A DNA stretch of 64,000 bases, taken from assembly GCF_000272045.2 (NCBI RefSeq), contig NZ_AJYZ02000040.1, positions 58,249 through 122,248 of the forward strand. The letters run 5' to 3'. Within the stretch, counting starts at the first letter, position 1. The number at the start of each line of letters is the position of its first letter. The notes beneath the pieces are model-generated. The model searched no databases. It was not told the origin of the DNA and saw only the letters and a list, made by a program, of their open reading frames with translations. Shown here piece after piece: positions 29,226 through 38,740 of this stretch. The position numbers and the translations under genes were made by a program. This stretch comes from Vibrio crassostreae 9ZC13 (GTDB lineage: Bacteria; Pseudomonadota; Gammaproteobacteria; Enterobacterales; Vibrionaceae).

Positions 29226-31120
29226 TATGCTTCCTCACCTTTTTTCAACAGGCCGTGTTTTTTCAAGTAAACCAACAGAATTGAGATTGCTGCAGGTGTG
29301 ATACCTGAAATTCGCGAAGCAATACCAATTGAGTCAGGCTTAGCTGTCGTTAGTTTAAGAACCACTTCGTTAGAAAGTCCTTTTACCTTGCTGTAATCGA
29401 TATCAGCAGGCAGTTTGGTGTTTTCATGACGCAGTGATTTTTCAATTTCGTCTTGTTGACGCTGAATGTAACCATCGTACTTCACTTGGATCTCAACTTG
29501 CTCAGACGCTTGTTGATCTTCCAGTACAGGACCAAAACGATCCAATGCGGTTAACTGTGAATAAGTCATTTCAGGGCGACGAAGAAGATCTTCACCGCTC
29601 GCTTCACGAGACATTGGTGTTTTCAGAATTTGGTTCAGTTGATCAATATCTTCAGATTTTGGATTAATCCAAGTCTCTTTCAGACGTTGACGCTCCTTCT
29701 CCATGTTTTCCATCTTCTCGTTGAAACGAGCCCAACGAGCGTCATCAACAAGGCCAAGTTCACGCGACTTTTCAGTCAAGCGGATATCGGCGTTGTCTTC
29801 ACGAAGCAGCAGACGGTATTCCGCGCGAGACGTAAACATGCGGTAAGGTTCTTTGGTACCCATGGTAGATAGGTCGTCGATAAGCACGCCCATGTAAGCT
29901 TGGTCACGACGTGGACTCCAGCCTTCTTTGCCTTGAGTAAACAAACTTGCATTCAGACCGGCCATCAAGCCTTGTGCAGCCGCTTCTTCATAGCCAGTGG
30001 TACCGTTGATTTGACCCGCAAAGAATAGACCTTTGATAAACTTAGTTTCGTAAGTCAGCTTAAGGTCGCGAGGATCAAAGAAATCGTACTCAATCGCATA
30101 GCCAGGGCGAACGATATGAGCATTTTCAAAGCCCTTCATCGAACGAACAATTTGAACCTGTACATCAAACGGCAGACTGGTAGAGATACCATTCGGGTAT
30201 AGCTCGTGAGTCGTTAGACCTTCTGGCTCAATAAAAATTTGGTGACTGTTCTTGTCAGCAAAACGCATTACTTTGTCTTCAATCGAAGGGCAGTAACGAG
30301 GGCCAATGCCTTCAATCACACCCGCGTACATAGGGCTGCGATCAAGGTTGGCACGAATTACGTCATGCGTATTTTCATTGGTATGCGTGATGTAACATGG
30401 AATTTGACGAGGTTGTTGAGCTCGGCTGCCCATGAACGAGAAAACAGGCGTCGGGTTATCACCGTGCTGAACCTCAAGCTCAGAAAAATCAACGCTACGC
30501 GCATCGATACGAGGAGGAGTACCTGTTTTCAGGCGATCAACTCGGAATGGAAGATCACGAAGACGGTCAGCCAGTGCGATCGATGGTGGATCACCAGCAC
30601 GGCCACCTGAAGAACTTTCCATACCAATATGGATCTTGCCGCCTAGGAATGTGCCCACAGTCAGAACCACAGCGCTTGCGCGGAACTTAAGGCCCATCTG
30701 CGTTACCACACCTACCACTTGATCCTGTTCAACGATCAAGTCATCAACCGACTGTTGGAACAAAGTCAGGTTTGGCGTGTTTTCAAGAACGTTACGAACA
30801 AAGGCTTTGTACAGTGCGCGGTCAGCTTGTGCACGAGTAGCACGAACCGCAGGGCCTTTTGATGCGTTCAATGTTCTGAACTGAATACCTGCATGATCAA
30901 TAGCTTGCGCCATTAATCCACCCATTGCATCGACCTCTTTTACCAAGTGGCCCTTACCGATCCCGCCAATGGCTGGGTTACAAGACATTTGTCCTAGTGT
31001 ATCGATATTATGAGTAAGTAATAACGTACTTTGACCAGTACGTGCAGATGCGAGTGCGGCTTCCGTTCCTGCATGGCCACCACCAACAACGATGACGTCA
31101 AATTTTTCGTGATAAAGCAT
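29225..31120 (-). CDS. mnmG: tRNA uridine-5-carboxymethylaminomethyl modification enzyme MnmG (GidA)
   Basis: 631 residues. The N-terminal FAD-binding [12 protein letters not shown] is at 13-24, [19 protein letters not shown] follows, and the C-terminal helical domain contains [13 protein letters not shown]. With MnmE it modifies the wobble uridine of certain tRNAs. Its 5' end borders oriC, as in E. coli and V. cholerae, so its transcription leaves the origin. Confidence 0.97.
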   Translation of the reverse strand: MLYHEKFDVIVVGGGHAGTEAALASARTGQSTLLLTHNIDTLGQMSCNPAIGGIGKGHLVKEVDAMGGLMAQAIDHAGIQFRTLNASKGPAVRATRAQADRALYKAFVRNVLENTPNLTLFQQSVDDLIVEQDQVVGVVTQMGLKFRASAVVLTVGTFLGGKIHIGMESSSGGRAGDPPSIALADRLRDLPFRVDRLKTGTPPRIDARSVDFSELEVQHGDNPTPVFSFMGSRAQQPRQIPCYITHTNENTHDVIRANLDRSPMYAGVIEGIGPRYCPSIEDKVMRFADKNSHQIFIEPEGLTTHELYPNGISTSLPFDVQVQIVRSMKGFENAHIVRPGYAIEYDFFDPRDLKLTYETKFIKGLFFAGQINGTTGYEEAAAQGLMAGLNASLFTQGKEGWSPRRDQAYMGVLIDDLSTMGTKEPYRMFTSRAEYRLLLREDNADIRLTEKSRELGLVDDARWARFNEKMENMEKERQRLKETWINPKSEDIDQLNQILKTPMSREASGEDLLRRPEMTYSQLTALDRFGPVLEDQQASEQVEIQVKYDGYIQRQQDEIEKSLRHENTKLPADIDYSKVKGLSNEVVLKLTTAKPDSIGIASRISGITPAAISILLVYLKKHGLLKKGEEA

Positions 31121-31139
31121 GAACCGACCTCAGGTATTC

Positions 31140-31560
31140 AAACGTTTTCTAGATTGATAAAAAGGAGCGATATTCTACCTGTTTTCATAGCCTGAGAAAA
31201 CGTTTTTGGGATTTTTCGAAAAAGCTGTTTTTAATTAATATAGATAAGATCTTTAAGGAGATCTTTTATTAGATCTATTATTAGGATCGAGGGTATCTGT
31301 GGATAAGTCGGAAATGATCAACGAGATCATGGATCTTTTTTGGATCAAATGATGTGATCTAACTTTGATCAGGATGAGGATTAGCTGGGATCAAAATGGC
31401 TACTTATTCACAGGAGGAAATTAGCCTAAAACTTGTTATTTGGATAACTATAGGTTAATCACCGTATATGTATGATCTTATCCACAGCAGAAATTGAAAA
31501 TAGATCGCTAATTTTCGATGTTTTTGAAAAAAAGTTATTCACAATCACGATGTTCAGAGA
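31140..31560. other. oriC: chromosomal replication origin oriC (oriCI)
   Basis: Lies between mnmG and mioC. Three tandem 13-mers at 31248, 31260 and 31272 (GATCTTTAAGGAG, GATCTTTTATTAG, GATCTATTATTAG), spaced exactly 12 bp, form the unwinding element. DnaA boxes: TGTGGATAA 31298-31306 (R1), TTATTCACA 31404-31412 (R2 position), TTTGGATAA 31439-31447 (the R3 type), TTATCCACA 31478-31486 (R4), TTATTCACA 31535-31543. About thirteen GATC sites lie between 31248 and 31506, so Dam methylation and SeqA control are likely. The layout matches E. coli oriC. Confidence 0.95.
31248..31284. repeat. DNA unwinding element: three tandem 13-mers
   Basis: Consensus GATCTNTTATTAG repeated at 12-bp steps, the third base of each overlapping by one base with the next. 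The first copy is the most divergent (GATCTTTAAGGAG). Confidence 0.9.
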
Positions 31561-31561
31561 C

Positions 31562-31588
31562 AAAAAAAGCGGCATAAGCCGCTTTTTG
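31562..31588 (-). terminator. mioC terminator next to oriC
   Basis: Stem AAAAGCGGC/GCCGCTTTT with a short loop, T runs on both strands. It stops mioC transcription before it enters oriC, and may act in both directions. Confidence 0.85.
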
Positions 31589-31602
31589 AGAGAGGAGAGA
31601 GG

Positions 31603-32037
31603 TTAAAACTGGTCGCTATGATCGTTGAACCAAGCTTCTGCTGCGTCTTCTGGTACCGGAGTTTCCAATACATCGATGGTAAAACAGTCAGAAATAGGCT
31701 GAGCACCGAGCTCTTTCATCTGGCTGTGGACTGATTTTCCCGCCAAACAGAAGGTATCGTAACTCGAATCACCAAGCGCCACGACAGCAAAGCGAACCGG
31801 GCTTAAATCTGGAGATTGCTGGGTCAATGCGTCGATAAACGGCTTAATATTATCTGGAAATTCACCCGCACCATGAGTTGAAGTCACCAGCAACCAAAAG
31901 CCTTGTTGGGGAATATCATCGAATTCAGGCTGATTATGAAGGGTGATCTCGTGGCCTTGCTCTTCAAGAAGATCATTAAGGTGATCGCCAACGTACTCTG
32001 CACCACCTAAGGTGCTGCCTGTAATAATGTGGATCAT
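31603..32037 (-). CDS. mioC: flavodoxin-like protein MioC
   Basis: 144 residues, flavodoxin fold with the FMN phosphate loop [10 protein letters not shown] near 7-16 and [13 protein letters not shown] near 51-63. Linked to biotin synthase electron transfer in E. coli. I start at ATG 32037 (MIHIITGST); a longer in-frame start at 32070 adds a non-conserved tail. Transcription runs toward oriC, as in enterobacteria, but here a terminator lies between. Confidence 0.94.
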   Translation of the reverse strand: MIHIITGSTLGGAEYVGDHLNDLLEEQGHEITLHNQPEFDDIPQQGFWLLVTSTHGAGEFPDNIKPFIDALTQQSPDLSPVRFAVVALGDSSYDTFCLAGKSVHSQMKELGAQPISDCFTIDVLETPVPEDAAEAWFNDHSDQF

Positions 32038-32087
32038 TAAGCTGTCCTTACTAAAGAAAAAGGCCAGCATGAGCCGGCCTTTAAAGG

Positions 32088-33449
32088 TTATTTACCAATA
32101 CAGAAAGAGGTGAAGATACGGCCGAGTAGGTCATCGGAACTGAATTCACCAGTAATCTCGTTAAGGTGTTGCTGCGTTATACGCAGTTCTTCTGCCAAGA
32201 TTTCCCCTGCCATATAGCCTTCGAGCTGTTGCTGGCCAATATCTAGATGCTCAGATGCGCGTTCTAGGGCATCTAAGTGGCGACGACGTGCCATGAAGCC
32301 ACCTTCATTGCCACCAGCAAAGCCCATGCAATCTTTTAAGTGATTACGTAGTGCATCAACGCCTTGTCCCGTCTTTGCTGATAGTCGAATCAGAGTTGGA
32401 TCATTAACATGGCAAATCCCGAGATCTTCACCGGTTTGATCGGCTTTGTTACGAATCACGGTCATTCCGATGTTATTCGGCAGACGATCAACGAAATCTG
32501 GCCAGATATCTTTCGGGTCGGTTGCATCGGTAGTGGTGCCATCGACCATAAATAAAACGCGATCGGCTTGAGCAATTTCTTCCCAAGCGCGTTCAATACC
32601 GATTTTTTCGACTTCATCCGAGGCTTCACGCAGGCCTGCGGTATCAATAATGTGCAGTGGCATACCATCAATATGGATATGTTCACGAAGTACATCACGG
32701 GTTGTACCTGCAATATCAGTCACAATCGCGGAGTCTTTACCCGATAATGCATTCAGTAAGCTCGACTTACCGGCATTAGGACGACCTGCAATCACCACCT
32801 TCATACCTTCACGCATGATGGCACCTTGATTGGCTTCTTGGCGAACCGCTTCGAGGTTGTCGATGATAGCTTGTAAGTCAGCACTTACTTTACCGTCAGC
32901 AAGGAAATCAATCTCTTCTTCTGGGAAGTCGATAGCGGCTTCAACATAGATGCGTAAGTGAATCAGAGAGTCCACCAGCGTATTAATGCGTTTCGAGAAC
33001 TCACCTTGCAACGATTGCAGAGCTGATTTCGCCGCTTCTTCTGAACTGGCATCAATGAGGTCAGCAATCGCTTCTGCTTGGGTTAAATCCATCTTGTCGT
33101 TCAAGAAGGCACGCTCCGAGAACTCACCAGGGCGTGCTGCGCGTAGCCCTGGAATCGCGAGGATGCGCTTGATGAGCATATCCATTACCACAGGGCCACC
33201 GTGGCCTTGTAGCTCTAATACGTCTTCACCGGTAAACGAGTGCGGGTTAGGAAAGTAAAGCGCGATGCCTTGGTCTAGCTCTAAACCATCGTGAGATTTA
33301 AAAGGGGTGTACTCAGCGTAACGTGGTTTCAGTACTTTGCCGGTAACTTCAAGCGCAACTTGGGCTGCTTGTGGGCCTGAAACGCGAATAATACCGACGC
33401 CGCCACGGCCGGGTGCAGTCGCTTGAGCAACAATCGTATCTGTAGTCAT
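32088..33449 (-). CDS. mnmE: tRNA modification GTPase MnmE (TrmE)
   Basis: 453 residues starting [17 protein letters not shown]. The N-terminal formyl-THF-binding domain, the helical domain, then the G domain with [12 protein letters not shown] near 226-237, DTAGLRE and NKAD. It ends FCIGK, the conserved C-terminal cysteine. Partner of MnmG, which lies across oriC. Ribosome site is weak. Confidence 0.96.
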   Translation of the reverse strand: MTTDTIVAQATAPGRGGVGIIRVSGPQAAQVALEVTGKVLKPRYAEYTPFKSHDGLELDQGIALYFPNPHSFTGEDVLELQGHGGPVVMDMLIKRILAIPGLRAARPGEFSERAFLNDKMDLTQAEAIADLIDASSEEAAKSALQSLQGEFSKRINTLVDSLIHLRIYVEAAIDFPEEEIDFLADGKVSADLQAIIDNLEAVRQEANQGAIMREGMKVVIAGRPNAGKSSLLNALSGKDSAIVTDIAGTTRDVLREHIHIDGMPLHIIDTAGLREASDEVEKIGIERAWEEIAQADRVLFMVDGTTTDATDPKDIWPDFVDRLPNNIGMTVIRNKADQTGEDLGICHVNDPTLIRLSAKTGQGVDALRNHLKDCMGFAGGNEGGFMARRRHLDALERASEHLDIGQQQLEGYMAGEILAEELRITQQHLNEITGEFSSDDLLGRIFTSFCIGK

Positions 33450-33529
33450 AGTTGTGCCTGCTAGCATGTGAAAGCCAAAAAGGGGCGCTCACGATTAATC
33501 AATTAGCTGAATTGTAATCAGCTAAAAAC

Positions 33530-33557
33530 AAAAAGGCGACCTTTTGGTCGCCTTTCT
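33530..33557 (-). terminator. yidC terminator
   Basis: On the minus strand AAAGGCGACC, loop AAAA, GGTCGCCTTTTTG. It separates the yidC transcript from mnmE. Confidence 0.9.
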
Positions 33558-33579
33558 TTGTCTCTTTCTATTATCGAAC

Positions 33580-35202
33580 TTACTTAGAATGTAAGCCTTT
33601 CTTTTCCAGCGCGCGGTAGATAAGCGTTTGCTGAATCAGAGTTACGATGTTCGATACTAGCCAGTATAGAACCAGACCTGAAGGGAAGAACAGGAAGAAG
33701 AATGTGAACATAACCGGCATAAAGGTCATGATCTTCTGCTGCATTGGATCCGTTACAGTTGTCGGGCTCATCTTCTGGATTAGGAACATTGAAGCACCCA
33801 TCAGAAGTGGCAAGATGTAGTATGGGTCTTGTGCTGAAAGGTCAGTAATCCAACCGAAGAACGGTGAGTGACGCAGTTCAACAGACTCCATTAGTGCCCA
33901 GTATAGCGAAATGAAGATAGGCATTTGCAGAAGGATAGGTAAACAGCCACCTAGTGGGTTTACTTTCTCTTTCTTGTAAAGCTCCATCATTTCTTGGCTC
34001 ATGCGTTGACGGTCGTCGCCGATACGCTCACGCATTGCAGTCAGCTTAGGCTGAAGCATACGCATTTTCGCCATAGACGTGTACTGAGCTTTCGTTAGTG
34101 GGTACATAGCACCACGAACGATGAAAGTTAGACAGATGATTGCCAGACCCCAGTTCACAACGATGCCTTGAATGAACGAAAGCAGAGTATGAAGTGGTTT
34201 AGCAATGAACCATAACCAACCGTAGTCAACTACTAGGTCTAGGTTAGGTGCAACAGCAGCCATTTGGTCTTGAAGTTTAGGACCAACCCAAAGCGTTGCT
34301 TTGAAGTTTGCTTCGTCGCCAGTAGCGATGGTTTTGTTCGGCATGCGAACACCGATGTCGCCAAGGTTACCAATTACACGAGTGTAAAGGTTGCTGCCTG
34401 CTTCGTCGCGTGGGATCCATGCACTTGCAAAGTAGTGCTGAATCATCGCAGCCCAACCTTGACCGTTTGCTAGGTTAAGAGACAGGTTGCGATCTTGCAT
34501 GTCGTCGAAGCTGTATTTTTTGTAACGCGTATCTTCCGTAGAGTAAGCACCACCACGGTAAGTTGGCATTGTTAGGCTACCGCCGTCATCCATTACGTTC
34601 TGACGCAGGTGAGCGTACATGCCGAATGTCGCGTTGTTACCAGAGTTGTTGACTACATCGTATTCAACATCCATTGCGTAGCTGCCACGCTTAAGGATGA
34701 ATGTTTTCGTGTAATCAAGGCCGTTCGCTTGGTAAGTCATCGGGATGCGTAGTTCATCCTGACCATCAGCAAGCGTGAAGCTGTCTGCTGAAACTGTGTA
34801 GCTTGGGCGGTTTGTGCTGCTTAAATCGATACCTTGAGGACCCACTAGACCGCTTTGTGCGATAAATTGGTGACCGGGTTCGTTTTTAAGAAGAACAAAC
34901 GTATCTTCAGAATCGAACTCAGCAGAGTAATCGTTTAGGTTTGCTTTAACGACATCACCACCAACCGTATCAATTGACAGAGTCAGTACATCAGTTGTTA
35001 CTGTGATAGTTTTAGCAGAAGAAGCAACTTGACCAGGAGCCGGGTCTAGATCATCTGCATAAGATGGCGCTGGTAGGGTGCTGCCAGATTGTGCCTGCTC
35101 AACCGCTTGTGGTGCTGGATTCTGAGCTACGTTCCATTGTTGGAACAGTAGGAAAGAAACCAAAGCCAATGCGATTAACAGGATATTACGTTGAGAATCC
35201 AT
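33580..35202 (-). CDS. yidC: membrane protein insertase YidC
   Basis: 540 residues. N-terminal anchor ([17 protein letters not shown]), a large periplasmic domain near 50-330, then five membrane helices with the conserved basic groove start and [21 protein letters not shown]. It inserts inner-membrane proteins alone or with SecYEG. It begins two bases after yidD and is in the rpmH-rnpA-yidD-yidC group. Confidence 0.97.
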   Translation of the reverse strand: MDSQRNILLIALALVSFLLFQQWNVAQNPAPQAVEQAQSGSTLPAPSYADDLDPAPGQVASSAKTITVTTDVLTLSIDTVGGDVVKANLNDYSAEFDSEDTFVLLKNEPGHQFIAQSGLVGPQGIDLSSTNRPSYTVSADSFTLADGQDELRIPMTYQANGLDYTKTFILKRGSYAMDVEYDVVNNSGNNATFGMYAHLRQNVMDDGGSLTMPTYRGGAYSTEDTRYKKYSFDDMQDRNLSLNLANGQGWAAMIQHYFASAWIPRDEAGSNLYTRVIGNLGDIGVRMPNKTIATGDEANFKATLWVGPKLQDQMAAVAPNLDLVVDYGWLWFIAKPLHTLLSFIQGIVVNWGLAIICLTFIVRGAMYPLTKAQYTSMAKMRMLQPKLTAMRERIGDDRQRMSQEMMELYKKEKVNPLGGCLPILLQMPIFISLYWALMESVELRHSPFFGWITDLSAQDPYYILPLLMGASMFLIQKMSPTTVTDPMQQKIMTFMPVMFTFFFLFFPSGLVLYWLVSNIVTLIQQTLIYRALEKKGLHSK

Positions 35203-35204
35203 CG

Positions 35205-35462
35205 TTATTTATCTCTGTCTTGTTTTTGGACTGGTGGAACGGGGTCAAAGCCCCCTTCGTTCAAAGGATGGCATTTTAATAGACGTTTGCCTGATAACCA
35301 ACACCCTTTTACAAAACCGTGAGCTTTCAACGCTTCTATCGCATATAAAGAGCAGGTTGGAGTAAATCGGCAGCGTGGGCCGATGAGTGGACTAATAAAC
35401 CATCTATAAAAATAGATGGGTATTAGCGCTATCCACGCGAAGGGCGAGACAGGCGAAGCCAT
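35205..35462 (-). CDS. yidD: membrane protein insertion efficiency factor YidD
   Basis: 85 residues with the conserved cysteine-rich core [19 protein letters not shown] and [16 protein letters not shown]. It has an amphipathic N-terminus on the membrane inner face and assists YidC. Its start overlaps the end of rnpA by 34 bases in another frame, the arrangement also seen in E. coli. Confidence 0.95.
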   Translation of the reverse strand: MASPVSPFAWIALIPIYFYRWFISPLIGPRCRFTPTCSLYAIEALKAHGFVKGCWLSGKRLLKCHPLNEGGFDPVPPVQKQDRDK

Positions 35463-35785
35463 AATTTGTCGAGTAGCTTGAACATTTCTTCATTGCTTAA
35501 ATCTTGCGCGCTCTTCTTAGCGATTACAACAAAATCTTTGTTAGGAAGTTTGTGTTGAGTGTTACGAAAGCTTTCACGAGTAAGACGCTTGAATCGGTTA
35601 CGACCCACGGCGGTTTTAATCTGCTTTTTCGGAACGGCTAATCCAAGACGAGGATTTGAAAGAGAGTTATTTCGGGCAATGATGGTGAAATGAGGGGAGC
35701 CAGCTCGATGAGCTTGCTTGAAGACATTTTGATAATGTTCGGGAGTTAACAAGCGTAACTCCCGACCGAAGGCTAGCTTATTCAA
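35429..35785 (-). CDS. rnpA: ribonuclease P protein component RnpA
   Basis: 118 residues if the TTG at 35785 is used (reads [18 protein letters not shown]). An in-frame TTG at 35794, three bases after rpmH, is the other option; neither has a good ribosome site, so the start is a judgement. The RNR signature [15 protein letters not shown] and the [13 protein letters not shown] block are present. It binds M1 RNA to mature tRNA 5' ends. The C-terminus overlaps yidD. Confidence 0.9.
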   Translation of the reverse strand: MNKLAFGRELRLLTPEHYQNVFKQAHRAGSPHFTIIARNNSLSNPRLGLAVPKKQIKTAVGRNRFKRLTRESFRNTQHKLPNKDFVVIAKKSAQDLSNEEMFKLLDKLWLRLSRPSRG

Positions 35786-35797
35786 AATAATCAAAGA

Positions 35798-35932
35798 TTA
35801 CTTAGAAAGACGCTTACGGCCTTTTGCACGACGTGCATTGATTGTTGCGCGACCGTTCTTAGTAGCCATGCGAGCACGGAAACCGTGAGTACGCTTACGC
35901 TTTAGAACTGTAGGTTGAAAAGTGCGTTTCAT
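35798..35932 (-). CDS. rpmH: 50S ribosomal protein L34
   Basis: 44 residues, [20 protein letters not shown] then [20 protein letters not shown] and RLSK. A highly basic, almost universally conserved small ribosomal protein. It is too short to stand out on length alone but the family sequence is unmistakable. ATG at 35932, stop TAA at 35798-35800, followed directly by rnpA, as in nearly all bacteria. Confidence 0.98.
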   Translation of the reverse strand: MKRTFQPTVLKRKRTHGFRARMATKNGRATINARRAKGRKRLSK

Positions 35933-36044
35933 TGTAATTACCTTACTGATCAGTAGTTTTAGGTTTTTGTTAAACCCGGCGTGGGCATTTTTTCTCTTCT
36001 TTATATAAGAAAGGAAAACCGACGCCTCTCAACAAAGAGGCGGA

Positions 36045-36073
36045 ATTGTAATCACTGTCACAAAAAGTGTCAA
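36045..36073 (-). promoter_or_regulatory. rpmH promoter
   Basis: On the minus strand TTGACA, 17 bases, TACAAT, the strongest sigma-70 match I see in this part. A 7-bp stem, CGCCTCT/AGAGGCG at 36023-36042, begins right at the predicted transcript start. Confidence 0.8.
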
Positions 36074-36138
36074 TGATTGGGTTAACTAAAATTCCGGTCG
36101 GGGGATTATACGTAGAATAACTAAAATCACAAGGATCC

Positions 36139-36876
36139 TTAGTCGATCCCAACCTTATTTAAGAATTTTTTTAATTTAGGATCCTGTGGATTACCAAAAA
36201 TATCCTGTGGAGATCCCTGCTCGATAATATGACCGTCAGCCATGAAGATCACTCGGTCTGCGACCTCTCTCGCGAACTGCATTTCATGGGTAACCACCAG
36301 CATGGTTTGATGCTGATTTGCCAGTTTTTTCATTAGGTTAAGCACTTCGCCAACCCACTCAGGATCGAGCGCTGAAGTCGGCTCATCAAACAGTAAAAGC
36401 TCGGGTTGTAGTGCCATTGCACGGCCAATACCCACCCGTTGTTGCTGGCCACCAGAGAGCGCGGCTGGGTAGCTATCACCTTTGTCACCTAAGCCAATAT
36501 CATCAAGTATTTGTTGTGCTTTTTCATGGGCTTGCTGTTTTTTCCAACCACGAACGGTAATTAAACCTTCAGCAATATTCTGTCTCGCGGTTTGGTGAGC
36601 GAACAGTGCATAGTTTTGGAACACAAAACCGGTCTTACGACGCAGTGCAAGCACCTCTGCCTTAGTGTGTTTCTGAGTATCAACCTTGATATCATCAATC
36701 GAAATCGTGCCTTGATCGGCTTGCTCTAGAAAATTCACACAACGCAGTAGGGTAGATTTACCCGTACCACTTGAACCTATGATGACAATTATCTCACCTT
36801 GTTTGATTTCTAGGTCGATCCCTTTCAAAACTTCGGTGTCACCAAACTGCTTGTGGATACTTTGTAATTTGATCAT
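36139..36876 (-). CDS. polar amino-acid ABC transporter ATP-binding protein
   Basis: 245 residues. Walker A GSSGTGKST at 34-42, signature LSGGQQQRVGIGRA near 136, Walker B LLLFDEPTSALDPE just after, and the H-loop VVTHEMQFAREV. It fits the polar amino-acid (PAAT) class of importers such as cystine or glutamine systems; I cannot name the substrate. Its start overlaps the permease stop by four bases (ATGA). Confidence 0.92.
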   Translation of the reverse strand: MIKLQSIHKQFGDTEVLKGIDLEIKQGEIIVIIGSSGTGKSTLLRCVNFLEQADQGTISIDDIKVDTQKHTKAEVLALRRKTGFVFQNYALFAHQTARQNIAEGLITVRGWKKQQAHEKAQQILDDIGLGDKGDSYPAALSGGQQQRVGIGRAMALQPELLLFDEPTSALDPEWVGEVLNLMKKLANQHQTMLVVTHEMQFAREVADRVIFMADGHIIEQGSPQDIFGNPQDPKLKKFLNKVGID

Positions 36877-37544
36877 CGTACATACGCCTTATTCAGTTTC
36901 ACTTCGGCCCAAATTTGAATACGAGTGAGGATAACCACCACGCCCCAGTAAATCAGTGCGACTGCTAAGAAAGCCTCGAAGAAGCGGAAACTTGAAGAAG
37001 CCTCCATCTGAGCTTTAGCCATGATTTCGGCGACACCTAGGGTGAAGGCAAGTGAAGTCGACTTGATCATATCGATGAAGTAGTTCATCAACGACGGCAG
37101 TGCCACGCGAGTTGCTTGCGGTAAGATCACTCGGCGCATCGCTTGGCTGGTTGTCATACCGACCGAAAGGCTGGCTTCCATCTGGCTGCGATCAATACCG
37201 ATAATCGCGGCACGAATACTTTCTGCCATATACGCGGCAAAGTGCAGGGTTAAGCCAATCACAGCGGCGCTGAAGGCATCCAACCCAACCATCCACGGGA
37301 AGACTTGTGGTAAGCCGTAATAAAGGAGGAACAGCTGCACCAACAGTGGTGTGCCTCGGAAGAAGCTAATGTACAGCTGGCTCAGTTGGTCGAGCACTGG
37401 GATTTTGAATACACGAATATTCGCCAGTATCAGAGACAGGATCAGAGCAAAGAACAAGCCCCAGGTCGCCATCTCCATCGTGGTGCCTAAATACTTCAGT
37501 AGTATTGGCAACAGCTCTAGCATGTAATTAAAGTCAAATCCCAT
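36873..37544 (-). CDS. polar amino-acid ABC transporter permease
   Basis: 223 residues with about five membrane helices. The EAA loop that contacts the ATPase is GMTTSQAMRRVILPQATRVALPS near 135-157. The N-terminal domain opens LGTTMEMATWGLFFALILSLI. One permease only, so it probably forms a homodimer, as in the cystine YecSC-type systems. It is spaced from the binding-protein gene by a terminator-like hairpin. Confidence 0.92.
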   Translation of the reverse strand: MGFDFNYMLELLPILLKYLGTTMEMATWGLFFALILSLILANIRVFKIPVLDQLSQLYISFFRGTPLLVQLFLLYYGLPQVFPWMVGLDAFSAAVIGLTLHFAAYMAESIRAAIIGIDRSQMEASLSVGMTTSQAMRRVILPQATRVALPSLMNYFIDMIKSTSLAFTLGVAEIMAKAQMEASSSFRFFEAFLAVALIYWGVVVILTRIQIWAEVKLNKAYVR

Positions 37545-37626
37545 AATCTATCTCGTATTTTTATTGGCAGTGTTGTTCTATATGTAAGTACTGTTGTATC
37601 AGGTTTTTTAATCAGTGCACAAAAGC

Positions 37627-37660
37627 AAAAAGCCCACCGCTGTATAAAGCAGTGGGCCTT
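37627..37660 (-). terminator. hairpin between binding-protein and permease genes
   Basis: On the minus strand AAGGCCCACTGCTT, short loop, AGCGGTGGGCTTTTTGC. A partial terminator inside an operon would give more binding protein than membrane parts. Confidence 0.75.
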
Positions 37661-37679
37661 GAATGGAGAAAGTGAGTAA

Positions 37680-38429
37680 TTACTTCTGAGTAATGTCCGC
37701 ACCAAACCATTTCTGAGAGATACTTTCTAGCGTACCATCTGCGCGCATTGCTGCTAATGCTTCATTTACTTCTGCTTGCAGTTTTTTGCCGTTATCGTTG
37801 TCGACGAAAGGCCAAGCGTTTTCAATTGTTTCGAATGGCTGACCTGCTAGTTGTAATGGTAGACCAGTCTTCTTGATAAGCTCTAGTGCTGATAGGCGAT
37901 CCATTACGAATGCATCGGCACGACCCAGTGCCACGTCATGTTCAATACCTGTATCGTAGGTTTTTACATTGATCTTGCCATCTTTGTCGTAGCTGCGAAG
38001 CAGTTGTTCAAAGTTTGAGCCTAGGTTTACCGCAACCGTCTTGCCATCAAGGTCTTCGATGCCTTTAATGCTGTCATTACCTTTACGAACGGTAATTTGT
38101 GCGCCGTCTACTACGTATGGGTCTGCGAATAGGTATTTCGCTTTACGTGCATCCGTCATTGTAATTTGGTTTGAAATGGTATCGATGCGACCCGTTTCAA
38201 GAAGACCAAACAGACCAGAGAAGTTTGCCGTTACGTATTCAACCTTGTAATCGTTACGCTTACCGATCTCATCCCATAAATCCACTTCAAAACCCTGTAG
38301 CTGGTCTTGTTTAACGAACGTAAACGGGAAATAGCGACCAGACATGCCGACTTTAACTTCAGTCGCAGCTTGAACAGTAGCAGCAGAGAGTGCGATAGCC
38401 GCAATTGCAGCCTTAATCCAGTTATTCAT
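37680..38429 (-). CDS. polar amino-acid ABC transporter periplasmic binding protein
   Basis: 249 residues. The start at ATG 38429 gives a signal peptide MNNWIKAAIAAIALSAATVQA; a longer in-frame start at 38510 lacks family support. The mature part begins ATEVKVGMSGRYFPFTF and contains GFEVDLWDEIGKR and RIDTISNQITMTDARKAKY, the ligand-site blocks of family-3 solute-binding proteins. Lone cystine-like identity is possible from similarity to the FliY type, but substrate is not proven. Confidence 0.9.
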   Translation of the reverse strand: MNNWIKAAIAAIALSAATVQAATEVKVGMSGRYFPFTFVKQDQLQGFEVDLWDEIGKRNDYKVEYVTANFSGLFGLLETGRIDTISNQITMTDARKAKYLFADPYVVDGAQITVRKGNDSIKGIEDLDGKTVAVNLGSNFEQLLRSYDKDGKINVKTYDTGIEHDVALGRADAFVMDRLSALELIKKTGLPLQLAGQPFETIENAWPFVDNDNGKKLQAEVNEALAAMRADGTLESISQKWFGADITQK

Positions 38430-38740
38430 TTGGTAACTCCTTATATTTATGGGTTTGGATGTTACTGGGAAAATGCTCACTAGAATAAATAACCAGATGT
38501 TATTAACCATAACCAGATTGAATTCCCGATTTGGGGATAACTAGCAAGGATCCGGGCATAAGTGGATCATTGTGTGAGTAAATTAGGGGCAAGATGTGTG
38601 GTTCCACCGATAAATTACAAATTTATTGTGAATAACTTGGATCTTATTCACTGGATCTGTGATCAATTGCTGGTGATCTGACTTATCAACAGGTAAAATT
38701 AGCGGTCATTTCATATTACTTTAAATAGAGTGAGGGCACC
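38430..38740 (+). promoter_or_regulatory. dnaA promoter region with DnaA boxes
   Basis: No gene in this 311-bp gap. One perfect box TGTGAATAA (38627-38635), two one-mismatch boxes TTATTCACT (38644-38652) and TTATCAACA (38683-38691), and several GATC sites support autoregulation and Dam/SeqA control of dnaA. The left part serves as the promoter of the ABC genes. Confidence 0.75.

Noticed and set aside
31321..31400. IHF site inside oriC
   Set aside because: Several WATCAA starts exist but none is followed by TTR at the right distance.
35970..36152. A 60-codon minus-strand frame between rpmH and the ABC ATPase
   Set aside because: It runs over the rpmH promoter and leader hairpin, has no ribosome site and no family resemblance.
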